This document shows positions 28,701 to 35,842 of a stretch of DNA of 64,000 nt, piece by piece. The stretch comes from CAZQIC01 sp964593555 (GTDB lineage: Bacteria > Bacteroidota > Bacteroidia > JAFLBG01). Numbering within the stretch: position 1 is the first letter of the stretch; each line of letters starts with the position of its first letter. The DNA is taken from NCBI GenBank assembly GCA_964593555.1, contig CAZQIC010000003.1:30286-94285 (forward strand), in the 5' to 3' direction. A model generated the notes under the pieces. The model was not told the origin of the DNA. It searched no databases and saw nothing but the letters and a program-made list of their open reading frames with translations. Both the position numbers and the translations under genes were made by a program.

Positions 28701-29388
28701 GGTTTGGAGTTTTGGTGATGGGTCGGGTTCAACACTCAACGCTCCCTATCATTGTTTCATGCAAGCAGGCGCGTATAATATTACACTGGCTGTAACAGAT
28801 AATAAAGGATGTATCGATTCACTTACGCGAAATAATTATATCAATGTTTATCCAAATCCTACAGCAGATTTCCAGGTCTACCCTAATCCTTCAGCGGTGA
28901 ATACTATAATTAATTTTATTGATAAATCCGTTGGCGCAACAGCCTGGAACTGGAGTTTTGGCGACGCAATTAACTCTTCATCCAATTTACAAAACGCAAC
29001 TTTTGTTTATACAGATAGTGGGTATTATCAAATTCGCTTAATCGTTATAAATGGATTTGGCTGCAGTGATACATCTGTGCAGTTATTGTTTATTGAACCT
29101 GAATTCTTGTTTTATATTCCAAATACATTTACACCAAATGGAGATGGTCTCAATGATATATTTGCACCCTCCTTGTTTGGAATAGAAAATGAGACGTTTG
29201 AATTTTATATTTTCGATCGGTGGGGAAATAAGATCTTTGAATCAAACTCTTCAACTATTGGTTGGAACGGAGTAGCAAATAATGGCTCTGAAATAGCTCA
29301 GCAGGATACTTATGTTTGGCTGATCAAATTAAAAGATATAAAAGGTAGTAGGCACAAATATGTTGGTCACGTGAACCTGATAAAATAA
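22705..29388 (+). CDS. Giant SprB-repeat T9SS type B surface protein
   Basis: This 2227-aa protein is a predicted mobile or fixed cell-surface adhesin related to SprB of gliding Bacteroidota. It has a signal peptide (residues 1-20), then a carbohydrate-binding-like jelly-roll domain (LVPNGSFECYSTCPDQYD through YIDDICLIEC, about 22-225) and an Ig-like domain. About 22 SprB repeats of 73-77 aa follow (about 305-1950), each with SYSWSN and TVTDANGCT. Two PKD domains (VWSFGDGSGST, NWSFGDA) come next, and the type B sorting domain closes it (IPNTFTPNGDGLNDIFAP, IFDRWGNKIFES). Repeats 5-20 form a four-domain unit repeated four times at exactly 906 nt. The repeats are rich in Thr, Asn and Ser. The ligand is unknown. 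Confidence 0.9.
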   Translation: MKRHILFICFFVAAYTCGISQNLVPNGSFECYSTCPDQYDQVSYAKQWNSPVLHNGSWPDYHNSCDLYNGMGFPLNGNTGDSARTGAGCMGFMFWQNYDPASREYLQAKLLQPLQNGKCYQLTFYVKLYVALNMGIDRIGAHFSTAAISSASQNLYGYIPQVQNTPGVPISSTTTWTQISGSFVATGGEDYITIGNFYNDASTTTDGTPSGWYSHYYIDDICLIECGNSCTPTIAGVASVCSGSAASLSATPGGTTYSWSNGATTTTTTVLPTITTQYSVIVNDTFACQTYYDTTDVSVFPLPSLTLTPTPVSCFGGTNGKATVAVSSGTFPYTYSWSPGGQTGASATNLPSGTYSVNVTDVNGCISQGTITVTQPTALTASITAQSNLLCNGNSTAFAKVTGFGGTPGYTYSWSNSQTTGTTTGLSAATYTATVTDLNGCAASTTVAITQPSVLTASISAKTNVACNGNTNGTATVIAGGGTLNYTYSWNNAQTTNVATGLSAATYTATVTDANGCVAQTTVAIAEPAVLTSSISAQTNVLCNGNNTGSATVAPSGGTVAYTYSWSNAQTNFTATGLSATTYSVIVADANGCTSQTTATITQPAVLTASISAQTNVLCNGNNTGNATVAAGGGAGTYAYSWNNGQTTVVATNLSAASYTVTVTDANGCTIKTTASITEPSALTLTLTPINLLCNNISTGQVSCSVAGGTPNYSYSWSTTSTTNNISLLAAGGYTLTVTDNNGCTIQNSTTLTQPSAVTMTLSSTPDHCNQQDGTATIIVGGGTVAYTYSWSNAQNNSSISNISAGTYTVTVTDNNGCSLIQTIAVAAQASDTLQIVSTNSVTCNGACDGFATLQLSGVSNGPYAYNWSNGQTTLAATGLCAGVHTCSVTDGAGCLSTKQITIIQPAVLTTSISAQTNVLCNGNNSGNATVTAGGGTGAYTYSWNNGQINSTATNLSAITYSVTVTDANGCTIATTVTIIEPTVLSLTLTPINLLCNNIFTGEVISNVQGGTPNYSYSWSTAATTNNISSLSIGSYSLTVTDNNGCSVQANTTISQPSALTMTLSSTPDHCNQGDGTANVIAGAGTGAYTYNWSNAQNSSSISNLTANTYTATVTDNNGCSLTQTVVVLQQVSDTLQIVSINDVTCNNACDGSVTLQLSGVTNPPYTYQWSNGQTNLTVTGLCAGVHTCSVTDGVGCVATKQISIVQPSVLTASIIAQTDVLCNGNNTGNANVAVNGGTPNYIYSWSNGQTNTVANNLIATTFTVTVTDSHGCTVQTSAAITEPPILTLTLTPTDLLCNNISTGEVTSNVQGGTPNYTYSWNTAATTLTISSLTIGSYSLTVTDNNGCTVLASTTITQPSALSMTLTSTPDHCNQGDGTAYASASGGTGAYTYSWSNAQNGALVSGLAANTYTATVIDNNGCSLSQAIVVLAMVSDTLQIVSLNNVSCNGVCDGSATLQLSGVANGPYVYTWSNGQTNLAATSLCAGVHTCSVTDAVGCVSTKQITITQPSILTASISAQTNVLCNGNNTGNATVVAAGGSPNYTYSWSNAQTGTTTNNLTANTFSVIVSDNNGCTVQATVTITEPPVLSLTLTATDLLCNGISTGQVNSNVQGGVPNYTYSWSNTTITNNISSLAAGGYSLTVTDNNGCTVQSSMILTQPIAITLTVTSTPDHCNLSDGTATVSANGGTGSYTYSWSNTSQTRNNITGLPAGVYTITVTDNNQCTQSTTVNVLPMQADTLQLVSISNTSCNNNCDGIATLQLSGVLNVPYNYNWNTIPTQNSLTATGLCAGMYSCTVTDVNGCKDSMTVSISQPAALSATLSATSTLCYGDNTGTATVTNVIGGTPNYGYSWNNNQLNANAIALTAGTYTVIITDNNNCSIAQIVQVNDAPQLLVNIPPPVEICAGQQATVNSNVAGGTPNYNYSWNTGQNTNGINPFLNQITNFTITVTDNNGCIAQAITQVTVNALPVVSFSSDITEGCAPLCVNFNNTTTNSQSQVWSFGDGSGSTLNAPYHCFMQAGAYNITLAVTDNKGCIDSLTRNNYINVYPNPTADFQVYPNPSAVNTIINFIDKSVGATAWNWSFGDAINSSSNLQNATFVYTDSGYYQIRLIVINGFGCSDTSVQLLFIEPEFLFYIPNTFTPNGDGLNDIFAPSLFGIENETFEFYIFDRWGNKIFESNSSTIGWNGVANNGSEIAQQDTYVWLIKLKDIKGSRHKYVGHVNLIK
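24523..28155 (+). repeat. Higher-order tandem repeat: four-domain SprB block x4
   Basis: Four SprB domain types occur in fixed order A-B-C-D: A contains AQTNVLCNGNNTG, B LLCNNISTG, C TPDHCNQGDGTA, D DTLQIVS...CNGACDG. Type A starts (codon for L in LTxSISAQT) fall at 24523, 25429, 26335 and 27241, each exactly 906 nt apart; the next related domain starts at 28156 (915 nt). The copies have diverged by substitution with no net length change, as expected for block duplication followed by selection on domain length. Confidence 0.9.
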
Positions 29389-29470
29389 ATCCGCACTTAT
29401 TTATAGTCTTATTCGGTAACGACACCATAAGGAGAAATTAATTTGAGAAAGTCGATTACATTAATGCGGT

Positions 29471-29506
29471 AAATAAAAAGGCGCCTCGATCTTCATCGAG
29501 ACGCCT
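29471..29506 (-). terminator. Rho-independent terminator
   Basis: A 12-bp stem (29479-29490 with 29495-29506, one C/A mismatch) with loop CTTC separates two convergent genes. On the minus strand it is followed by TTTTTATTT, so it should end transcription of the T9SS gene at 29526-30470. On the plus strand no T-run follows, so it would be weak for the SprB gene. Confidence 0.8.
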
Positions 29507-29525
29507 CTGTATAATAAAAAATAGT

Positions 29526-30470
29526 CTAGTTCGTAACCGTAAACCTGCCTGAGTTAAGCACATTTCCGCTCTCACCTTTAATGGTATATATGTAAACGCC
29601 TGCCGCTAATTTTTCGGCATTCATTTTGAAGGATTTGTTTTCAATATCATAATTACCAATGTGCTGACCTGTTGAGCTTGTTATACTTACCTTTTTCGCT
29701 TTATTGGAATTAAACGAAAAATTTAATTCTTTGTTGGTTGGATTTGGAAAGATGTTTACAGAAGCTGAAACATCGCCATCATCTATTCCGCTTGTAAAAC
29801 CTAAGAAGATATCATCGATCAATAATTCGCTGCCCGCCTTTGGATTGTTTTTTCCGCTGGATGAAAATGCAATAACAGAAGTGTCAGGACTTGTGCTTGG
29901 GAAAGCCGTATTATAAATAATTGGAATAACATGTTTAGTATAAGCAGATACTGTGGTTGTTGCTATAGTTAAATAGCCTACGCCAATGGTATCCTTTAAG
30001 GAGCCATTAGCCTTTAATAGAACAATTGCTGCGCTGGCAGTATCAGCACCATTGGGGGTGTATTTTGACCAAAACTCAAGTGTGCTTGGGCGCGATGCAT
30101 ATGCGTATCCATAAGTGATCGATGGTGGAAGTCCTAAAGCGATTTTACCAGTCACTATTAGTCCTATTGTATCCTGCAGATACCATCCACTTGGAGGTGA
30201 GTTCAATGCAACTGTTAGTATTCTACATGCAGCAGTTCCTCCGTGCGCATCTGTGCTTTTAAAAATGCTTACTGGGTTACCACCGGCAAGTGAATTCGAA
30301 AGAATATTTAATGTTGCCCAGCCTTTGGGTTCATCATAGGCAGGGTTAGCACCGCTTGCCGGCGTGTTATTCCAGCTAGTGCTGCCACCTTCAAAATTAA
30401 AGGCTGGCTGAGCGTAAGCAAATGGTATCGCAACAATGGTCGCAATAATTATACTGTAGAGTTTTTTCAT
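29526..30470 (-). CDS. T9SS type A sorting-domain protein
   Basis: This is a secreted protein of 314 aa starting at ATG 30470 with a signal peptide (MKKLYSIIIATIVAIPFAYA). The middle region (about 25-235) resembles PCMD or jelly-roll carbohydrate-binding modules of Bacteroidota (FNFEGGSTSWNNT, LEFWSKYTPNGADTA, LLIDDIFLGF). The last 75 residues are the type A Por sorting domain: VNIFPNPTNKELNF, SITSSTGQHIG, MNAEKLAAGVYIYTIKG. No enzymatic motif is visible, so a binding role is a guess. A strong terminator follows. Confidence 0.85.
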   Translation of the reverse strand: MKKLYSIIIATIVAIPFAYAQPAFNFEGGSTSWNNTPASGANPAYDEPKGWATLNILSNSLAGGNPVSIFKSTDAHGGTAACRILTVALNSPPSGWYLQDTIGLIVTGKIALGLPPSITYGYAYASRPSTLEFWSKYTPNGADTASAAIVLLKANGSLKDTIGVGYLTIATTTVSAYTKHVIPIIYNTAFPSTSPDTSVIAFSSSGKNNPKAGSELLIDDIFLGFTSGIDDGDVSASVNIFPNPTNKELNFSFNSNKAKKVSITSSTGQHIGNYDIENKSFKMNAEKLAAGVYIYTIKGESGNVLNSGRFTVTN

Positions 30471-30564
30471 TTTTTCAGATTTTAGATTAAGCGTAACTAT
30501 AAATGTACAAAAAAGTGCCTTGATAAGCAAAAAGCCGATTACCTAGGGTTACAGGCCAGAATTT

Positions 30565-32406
30565 TTACACAAATGCCTGTATTTCATAAAGCTTTTTGTA
30601 GGCTCCGTTTGTTTGAATAAGATCTTTATGGGTTCCTCTTTCTATGATCTCACCTTTTTGCATTACAATAATTTCATCTGCATGTTGAATGGTTGACAAT
30701 CGGTGAGCAATAACAATCGAAGTTCGGTTTTTCATTAAACGTTCAAGAGCATCCTGTACTAATTTTTCTGATTCGGTATCTAAAGCAGAAGTAGCTTCAT
30801 CCAAAATCAATATTGGTGGATTTTTTAAAACAGCTCTTGCAATACTAAGGCGCTGACGCTGCCCTCCTGATAATTTTCCGCCGCGATCACCAATGTTTGT
30901 ATCGTAAGCATTTTCCATTTGAACAATGAACTCATGTGCATTCGCGATCTTAGCCGCGCTGATCACATCTTCTTTTTTTGCATCAGGCATACCAAACGCA
31001 ATATTGTTGAATACGGTATCATTGAATAAGATTGATTCCTGCGAAACAATTCCCATTAATGCTCTTAACTCTTTTATTTTAATTTCTTTTAATGAAACAC
31101 CATCGATAAATATTTCTCCCTTGTCGGCATCAAAAAAGCGGGGCAGCATATCAGCAAGTGTTGTTTTGCCCGAACCGGATTGCCCGACAAGTGCAATTGT
31201 TTTTCCCTTTGGCACAACAAGGTTAATATCTCTCAGCACCCAGCCATCATCCCCTTTTTTATAGGCGAAGGAAACATTTTTGTATTCAATAGAATTTTTA
31301 AATACAGGTGCAGGTTTTGCGTTAGCGTATTCATGAATTATTTCATCAGCGTCTAATATTTTTTCTATGCGTTCAACAGATGCCACTCCGCGCTGCACAT
31401 TATACCATGCTGTTGTAAGTGCTTTTGCGGGAGGAAGTATTTGTGAAAATATAGCGATGAAGGTGATGAATATAGAAGCCTTAAACCCTGAATCAATTAC
31501 TTCTTTTCCTCCCAAATACATCAACACTGCGAGAATGGCAACGCCAAAAATTTCACTTAATGGAGAAGCAAGATCATTCTTTCTATACATTTTTATGCTG
31601 TGCTTAGTAAAGGCTTCATTTTCTTTTTCAAATTTTTCGAACGAGGACTTTTCAGCATTAAAGCCCTTGATGATCCTTAATCCGCCAAGCGTTTCTTCCA
31701 TTATGGAAAAGATACTTCCCAATTTTTCCTTTGCTTTTGCCGAACTCCTTTTTAAGCTGGAAGCTACTTTACCAATGAGAAATCCAGGCAGGGGTAACAG
31801 AACGAACATGTATAGAGTAAGATGTACATTCATGAAAAACATGGTTGCCAAAAGCATCACGATATTTATCGGGTCGCGAAAAAGCATTTCCAATGAATTC
31901 ATAATGCTCCATTCTATTTCTTGCACATCGGTGGTAATACGTGACATGATATCACCTTTTCTTTCATCGGAATAATAGGACAGGGGCAAACGAATTGTTT
32001 TCTGGTAGATATCATTCCTTATGTCTTTCACTACCCCATTGCGAATGTTGGCCAGGAAAAACATGGCGAGGTAACGAAACAAATTTTTAATAATAGTGAA
32101 TACTATAACAAGTACACAAATAAAAATGAGTGCCTTTATTTTTCCTTCATCAACAATAAGCTTACTTAGTTCATAATAAAAAGTGTCGATGAGGTTTTGA
32201 ATGGAAGCTTTTAATTCCGGTCGCCCCTTTGCTAATGTTGCCGCATAATCGTTTTGGTCTTTCATGAACAGCAGGTCCAGGAAAGGTGCCGCCATGGTAA
32301 TAGAAAAAAGAGAAAAGATTACCGAGAGTATATTGAAAAGTATATTTAAACCTGCATAGGTTTTGTATCCCTTCACATACCTTAGTATTCTGAATACTTT
32401 TTTCAT
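30565..32406 (-). CDS. ABC exporter, fused permease/ATPase (MsbA-like)
   Basis: This is a half-transporter of 613 aa: a six-helix exporter membrane domain (about residues 15-330) fused to an ATPase domain. It has Walker A GQSGSGKT (408-415), the Q-loop SQES, signature LSGGQ (512-516), Walker B ILILDE (532-537) and a switch His in IAHRLST. It should act as a homodimer in the inner membrane. MsbA-type lipid A-core or phospholipid flipping is the usual annotation for this family in Bacteroidota, but drug or peptide export cannot be excluded. A TACATTTG box lies only 5 nt before its ATG. Confidence 0.9.
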   Translation of the reverse strand: MKKVFRILRYVKGYKTYAGLNILFNILSVIFSLFSITMAAPFLDLLFMKDQNDYAATLAKGRPELKASIQNLIDTFYYELSKLIVDEGKIKALIFICVLVIVFTIIKNLFRYLAMFFLANIRNGVVKDIRNDIYQKTIRLPLSYYSDERKGDIMSRITTDVQEIEWSIMNSLEMLFRDPINIVMLLATMFFMNVHLTLYMFVLLPLPGFLIGKVASSLKRSSAKAKEKLGSIFSIMEETLGGLRIIKGFNAEKSSFEKFEKENEAFTKHSIKMYRKNDLASPLSEIFGVAILAVLMYLGGKEVIDSGFKASIFITFIAIFSQILPPAKALTTAWYNVQRGVASVERIEKILDADEIIHEYANAKPAPVFKNSIEYKNVSFAYKKGDDGWVLRDINLVVPKGKTIALVGQSGSGKTTLADMLPRFFDADKGEIFIDGVSLKEIKIKELRALMGIVSQESILFNDTVFNNIAFGMPDAKKEDVISAAKIANAHEFIVQMENAYDTNIGDRGGKLSGGQRQRLSIARAVLKNPPILILDEATSALDTESEKLVQDALERLMKNRTSIVIAHRLSTIQHADEIIVMQKGEIIERGTHKDLIQTNGAYKKLYEIQAFV

Positions 32407-32411
32407 TATTG

Positions 32412-32419
32412 CAAATGTA
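32412..32419 (-). promoter_or_regulatory. Predicted -7 promoter box for the ABC exporter (TACATTTG)
   Basis: On the minus strand TACATTTG matches TAnnTTTG exactly and is separated by CAATA (5 nt) from the ATG at 32406. This implies a leader of 0-2 nt. No TTG is found at the usual upstream spacing. Confidence 0.42.
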
Positions 32420-32469
32420 AGCTATTGCCCCAATAAAACAGGAGAGAATTTTTAAGAGAGGGGCAACGC

Positions 32470-33018
32470 TTACTCCTTGCTATTATTGTTTTGCAGATCG
32501 AGATTGTAGCGATTCTTTAATCCACCACGGAAAATTTTATGCATAGGAAGATATTTTTTTATGCCCAAATGGCAATTTGCTTCCCACCAAACACTGTTGG
32601 TGCTTACCTCGAAAAAGGCAGCGTATGTTAAAAAGCGATAATCAACTCCTCCACCCAGATTCACGCCGCTATAAATTCCTGGCCCAGTATCGGTTTCGTT
32701 TATCCATTTAGTATACATGTATCCTGCCAATACGTACATTTTAAAATGGTCCTTGTTAATTATGTTGAACCTAGTATTAATGGTTATATAATATTCATTA
32801 ATTGGTGAATGGTCCGATACTGTCCTGATCCCGGCACCATAATGATAATAGTCTGCAAAAACACCTATTCTCCTCTTTTCTATACCCGCTCTGAAATCAA
32901 ATCCTACCTGTGTGATCATAGGATTAAATACTCCGCCCCCACCGATGGTAAGGTATTGCGCCACCGATTGCTTCGCGTGCAGCAAAAAAACAAGTATGAT
33001 CAATATATAGCGAAGCAT
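32470..33018 (-). CDS. Hypothetical outer-membrane barrel-like protein
   Basis: The family is not recognised. The 182-aa protein has a signal peptide (MLRYILIILVFLLHAKQSVAQ). The mature part consists of alternating beta strands rich in Gly and Tyr (YLTIGGGGVFNPMITQVGFDFRAG, IGVFADYYHYGAG, HFKMYVLAGYMYTKW, GVNLGGGVDYRF), as in small outer-membrane barrels. It is divergent from rbfA across 82 bp. No function can be assigned from the sequence. Confidence 0.65.
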   Translation of the reverse strand: MLRYILIILVFLLHAKQSVAQYLTIGGGGVFNPMITQVGFDFRAGIEKRRIGVFADYYHYGAGIRTVSDHSPINEYYITINTRFNIINKDHFKMYVLAGYMYTKWINETDTGPGIYSGVNLGGGVDYRFLTYAAFFEVSTNSVWWEANCHLGIKKYLPMHKIFRGGLKNRYNLDLQNNNSKE

Positions 33019-33088
33019 ATAGCCATATGACGCAAATTTTAGAAAAAAGTTGCTTGTAAGTAGACATTACTATCTGCCGATCTTTTGA

Positions 33089-33096
33089 TAACTTTG
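33089..33096 (+). promoter_or_regulatory. Predicted -7 promoter box for rbfA (TAACTTTG)
   Basis: TAACTTTG matches TAnnTTTG exactly and ends 4 nt (TATT) before the rbfA ATG at 33101. Transcription would begin at or beside the start codon, so the mRNA may be leaderless. No clear -33 TTG is seen. Confidence 0.45.
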
Positions 33097-33100
33097 TATT

Positions 33101-33439
33101 ATGGCAACAGTAAGGCAAGAGAGAGTAGCAAAGCTATTACAAAAGGAAATAGGGGATATTTTTTTATTCAAAGGGAAAATTCTTTTTGGCAACGCGTTCA
33201 TTACTGTTACTGGTGTTCGTATAACACCCGACCTTTCATTGGCGCGTGTTCATGTGAGTCTTTTCAAAGCTGCTGATTCTGCAGCACTGCTCAAGTTGAT
33301 TAAAGAACATACAAAGGATATTCGAAGGGAATTGGGTAACAGGGTGGGAAAACAATTGCGTATTACACCGGCACTCGAATTTTTTATTGATGACTCATTG
33401 GATTACGTGGAGAAGATAGAGAATCTTTTAAAAAAATAA
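33101..33439 (+). CDS. rbfA: Ribosome-binding factor A
   Basis: RbfA binds the 30S subunit during late maturation of 16S rRNA and is needed for cold adaptation. The 112-aa protein is the usual size. It has the KH-like fold pattern: RQERVAKLLQKEIGDIF at the start, ITVTGVRITPDLSLARVHVSLF in the middle, RRELGNRVGKQLRITPALEF, then a DDSLDYVEKIENLLKK end. It is followed 57 bp later by a LolC/E-type permease, a neighbour commonly found with rbfA in Bacteroidota. Confidence 0.95.
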   Translation: MATVRQERVAKLLQKEIGDIFLFKGKILFGNAFITVTGVRITPDLSLARVHVSLFKAADSAALLKLIKEHTKDIRRELGNRVGKQLRITPALEFFIDDSLDYVEKIENLLKK

Positions 33440-33496
33440 TCAATAAAAGTTCAATTAGAAGTCTTGTCAACTGACAACCAATAACCAGCAACTAAA

Positions 33497-34738
33497 TTGA
33501 AACTTCCCTTATTCATAGCAAAGCGTTACCTGGTTTCAAAAAAATCACACAATGCTATTAATATTATTTCAATTATATCAGTAATCAGTATTGCAGTTGG
33601 TACTACCGCACTTATTGTTGTTCTGTCGGCTTTTAACGGCCTCTCGGGCTTGGTAAAAACATTATATAATTCTTTTGATCCGGATATCGAGGTTACCATT
33701 AAAGAAGGCAAAACTTTTGATGTGAACGAAGAATACATCAATAAAATTAAATTGATAGATGGTGTTGAACACGTTGCATTGACAATAGAAGAGAATGCTT
33801 TGATAAAATATAAAAACAAGCAATGTATCGCAACAATAAAAGGAGTTAGTCCGGAATTTGAGATGATGACGCGTTTTGACACGCTTGTGAAAAATGGAGA
33901 TTATATTTTAAATGAAGGAGAGCATAGCTATGCTGTTGTTGGAAAGGGAATTGCATACCAATTGGAACTCGAGCATGATGATATTTTTTCTCCCATGTCA
34001 GTATATGTACCTAAACGAGGTACAACAATTAATACACTCAATCCTGAAGATGGGTTTAATGAAAAACATACATATGCTTCTGGCGTGTTTACGATCAACG
34101 ATGATTTTGATTTTAAATATATTATTTTGCCAATAGATTTTGTTAGGGGTCTTGTTGAAAAACCTAAGGGGGCTAGCGCTCTTGAGGTAGGATTAAGGCC
34201 AGGGGCAGATGTTGGGCAAGTGCAGCAGGCAGTACAGGAGATTGTAGGAGATTCTTTTTTAGTGCGCAGCAAGGATGAACAAAATGAAACATTATTTAAA
34301 ACATTGAAGTCGGAAAAATTATGGACGTTCATTATTCTCGTTTTTATTCTCATCATTGCCACATTCAATGTTATTGGTTCACTTACCATGTTAATGATAG
34401 AAAAGAAAAAAGACATTAACATTCTCTGGAACATGGGCGCTGATAAACTATTGATAAGGAGAATTTTTTTATGGGAGGGGATTTTTATAACGCTTGTTGG
34501 TTCCCTGGCCGGATTACTGTTGGGAACAACCCTTTGCTGGCTGCAAATGCATTTCGGATTTATACAATTTAATGAAGGTTATGTTGTGGATGCGTATCCG
34601 GTAATAATGCAGCCTGTTGATTTTATAATTGTATTCGGTACTGTTTTATTGATTGGCCTATTTGCTGCCTGGTATCCTGTAAAATTATTTACAGACAGAA
34701 GCCTTGGTATTTCTCCTGCTCAGGCAACAGCGTTGTAA
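33497..34738 (+). CDS. LolC/LolE-type ABC transporter permease
   Basis: This is a membrane subunit of the lipoprotein-releasing (LolCDE/MacB-like) family of type VII ABC systems, which pull lipoproteins from the inner membrane. The 413-aa protein opens with the typical LPLFIAKRYLVSKKSHNAINIIS. It has one helix at about residues 20-43, a large periplasmic domain to about 270, and three C-terminal helices, with LTMLMIEKKKDINILWNMGA just after the second. The start is TTG at 33497, since no ATG lies upstream and the TTG gives the family N-terminus. No ATPase gene adjoins it. Confidence 0.88.
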   Translation: MKLPLFIAKRYLVSKKSHNAINIISIISVISIAVGTTALIVVLSAFNGLSGLVKTLYNSFDPDIEVTIKEGKTFDVNEEYINKIKLIDGVEHVALTIEENALIKYKNKQCIATIKGVSPEFEMMTRFDTLVKNGDYILNEGEHSYAVVGKGIAYQLELEHDDIFSPMSVYVPKRGTTINTLNPEDGFNEKHTYASGVFTINDDFDFKYIILPIDFVRGLVEKPKGASALEVGLRPGADVGQVQQAVQEIVGDSFLVRSKDEQNETLFKTLKSEKLWTFIILVFILIIATFNVIGSLTMLMIEKKKDINILWNMGADKLLIRRIFLWEGIFITLVGSLAGLLLGTTLCWLQMHFGFIQFNEGYVVDAYPVIMQPVDFIIVFGTVLLIGLFAAWYPVKLFTDRSLGISPAQATAL

Positions 34739-35715
34739 TTGGTATAACGTGTTGTTATAATGGCAAACGTTTCCATAATCTCGTCATAGGATGATGTAGT
34801 GACAAGTTTCATTCTGAAGTCTTTAAAATGATCCAGGCCTTTAAAATAATTTCCATAGTGCGAGCGCATTTCTATAATACCCAATGCATCGCCTTTCCAG
34901 CGAATAGAAAAATCGAGGTGTTTTTTACAAACGCGTATTCTCTCTTCAATATTAGGTTGCTGGAGTATTTCTCCTGTTTTCAAAAAATGTTTTATCTCGT
35001 TAAATATCCAGGGATAGCCAATGCTGGCGCGCCCTATCATAACGCCGTCAACACCATAACGCTGTTTCATTTCCAGTGCTTTTTGCGGAGAGTCAATATC
35101 GCCATTCCCGAAAATTGGAATTTTAATTCGTGAGTTATTTTTTACCTCCCCAATCAGTGTCCAGTCGGCCGGACCTTTATACATTTGTTTACGTGTACGA
35201 CCATGTATAGTGAGCGCTTGTATACCTATGTCCTGCAGGCGTTCTGCGACTTCAATAATATTTTTCGTATTATCGTCCCATCCCAAACGTGTTTTAACAG
35301 TAACAGGTAATTTTACTGCTTTCACAATTTCGGATGTCATCATTACCATTTTTGGAATGTCCTGTAACAATGCTGCTCCTGAACCTTTGCAGGCTACTTT
35401 TTTTACAGGGCAGCCGTAGTTGATATCAATGAGGTTTGGATTTGCTCTTTCAGCGATCAATGCCGCTTCACGCATGGAATTAATGTCGCTTCCAAAAAGC
35501 TGAATGCCAATTGGACGTTCATATTCAAACACATCTAATTTTTTTACAGATTTGGCAGCATCACGTATCAATCCTTCCGAAGAAATAAATTCAGTGTACA
35601 TCATATCCGCCCCATGGTCTTTGCACACCGCACGAAAGGGCGGATCACTCACATCCTCCATAGGAGCAAGTAATAAAGGAAAGTCGCCTAATTCTATATC
35701 GCCGATCCGGACCAT
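34720..35715 (-). CDS. dusB: tRNA-dihydrouridine synthase B
   Basis: This FMN enzyme reduces uridine to dihydrouridine in the tRNA D-loop. The 331-aa protein from ATG 35715 starts MVRIGDIELGDFPLLLAPMEDVSD. It carries the catalytic Cys in DINYGCPVKKVACKGSGAALL, then VKTRLGWDD, LTIHGRTRKQMYKG, GNGDIDSPQKA and GVMIGRASIGYPWIF. The frame stays open 22 codons further upstream through a GC-rich palindrome, but those codons read through repeat sequence and are unlikely to be part of the protein. The stop overlaps the end of the convergent permease gene by 19 bp. Confidence 0.93.
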   Translation of the reverse strand: MVRIGDIELGDFPLLLAPMEDVSDPPFRAVCKDHGADMMYTEFISSEGLIRDAAKSVKKLDVFEYERPIGIQLFGSDINSMREAALIAERANPNLIDINYGCPVKKVACKGSGAALLQDIPKMVMMTSEIVKAVKLPVTVKTRLGWDDNTKNIIEVAERLQDIGIQALTIHGRTRKQMYKGPADWTLIGEVKNNSRIKIPIFGNGDIDSPQKALEMKQRYGVDGVMIGRASIGYPWIFNEIKHFLKTGEILQQPNIEERIRVCKKHLDFSIRWKGDALGIIEMRSHYGNYFKGLDHFKDFRMKLVTTSSYDEIMETFAIITTRYTNYNAVA

Positions 35716-35739
35716 ATTGCTGCAATTATAGATGTCTAT

Positions 35740-35777
35740 TTCTCGATACATCCGCCTAAGGCGGATGCTCGAAGTGA
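35740..35777. repeat. Perfect 9-bp-arm palindrome in a TTCTCGA...CTCGAAGTGAC frame
   Basis: CATCCGCCT-A-AGGCGGATG at 35749-35767 is a perfect inverted repeat with a one-base centre. It is flanked by TTCTCGATA and CTCGAAGTGAC, the same arms as the shorter element after leuS (6904-6925). It lies upstream of dusB and would extend that frame if translated. It is probably a dispersed repeat rather than a promoter feature. Confidence 0.7.
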
Positions 35778-35807
35778 CCATTGATTCTTAATGCTCAAAA
35801 CAATAAT

Positions 35808-35815
35808 TACCTTTG
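35808..35815 (+). promoter_or_regulatory. Predicted -7 promoter box for the CPBP protease (TACCTTTG)
   Basis: TACCTTTG fits TAnnTTTG exactly, and a TTG occurs at 35781-35783, 24 bp upstream (slightly long spacing). The TTG inside the box is the alternative start of the protease frame, so the box argues for the ATG at 35843 as the true start. Confidence 0.5.
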
Positions 35816-35842
35816 CAAAGGTACAAAAACCAGCCAACTCCT

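Noticed and set aside
35716..35781. Longer dusB start at 35781
   Set aside because: The extra codons come from a palindromic repeat; the family N-terminus starts at ATG 35715.
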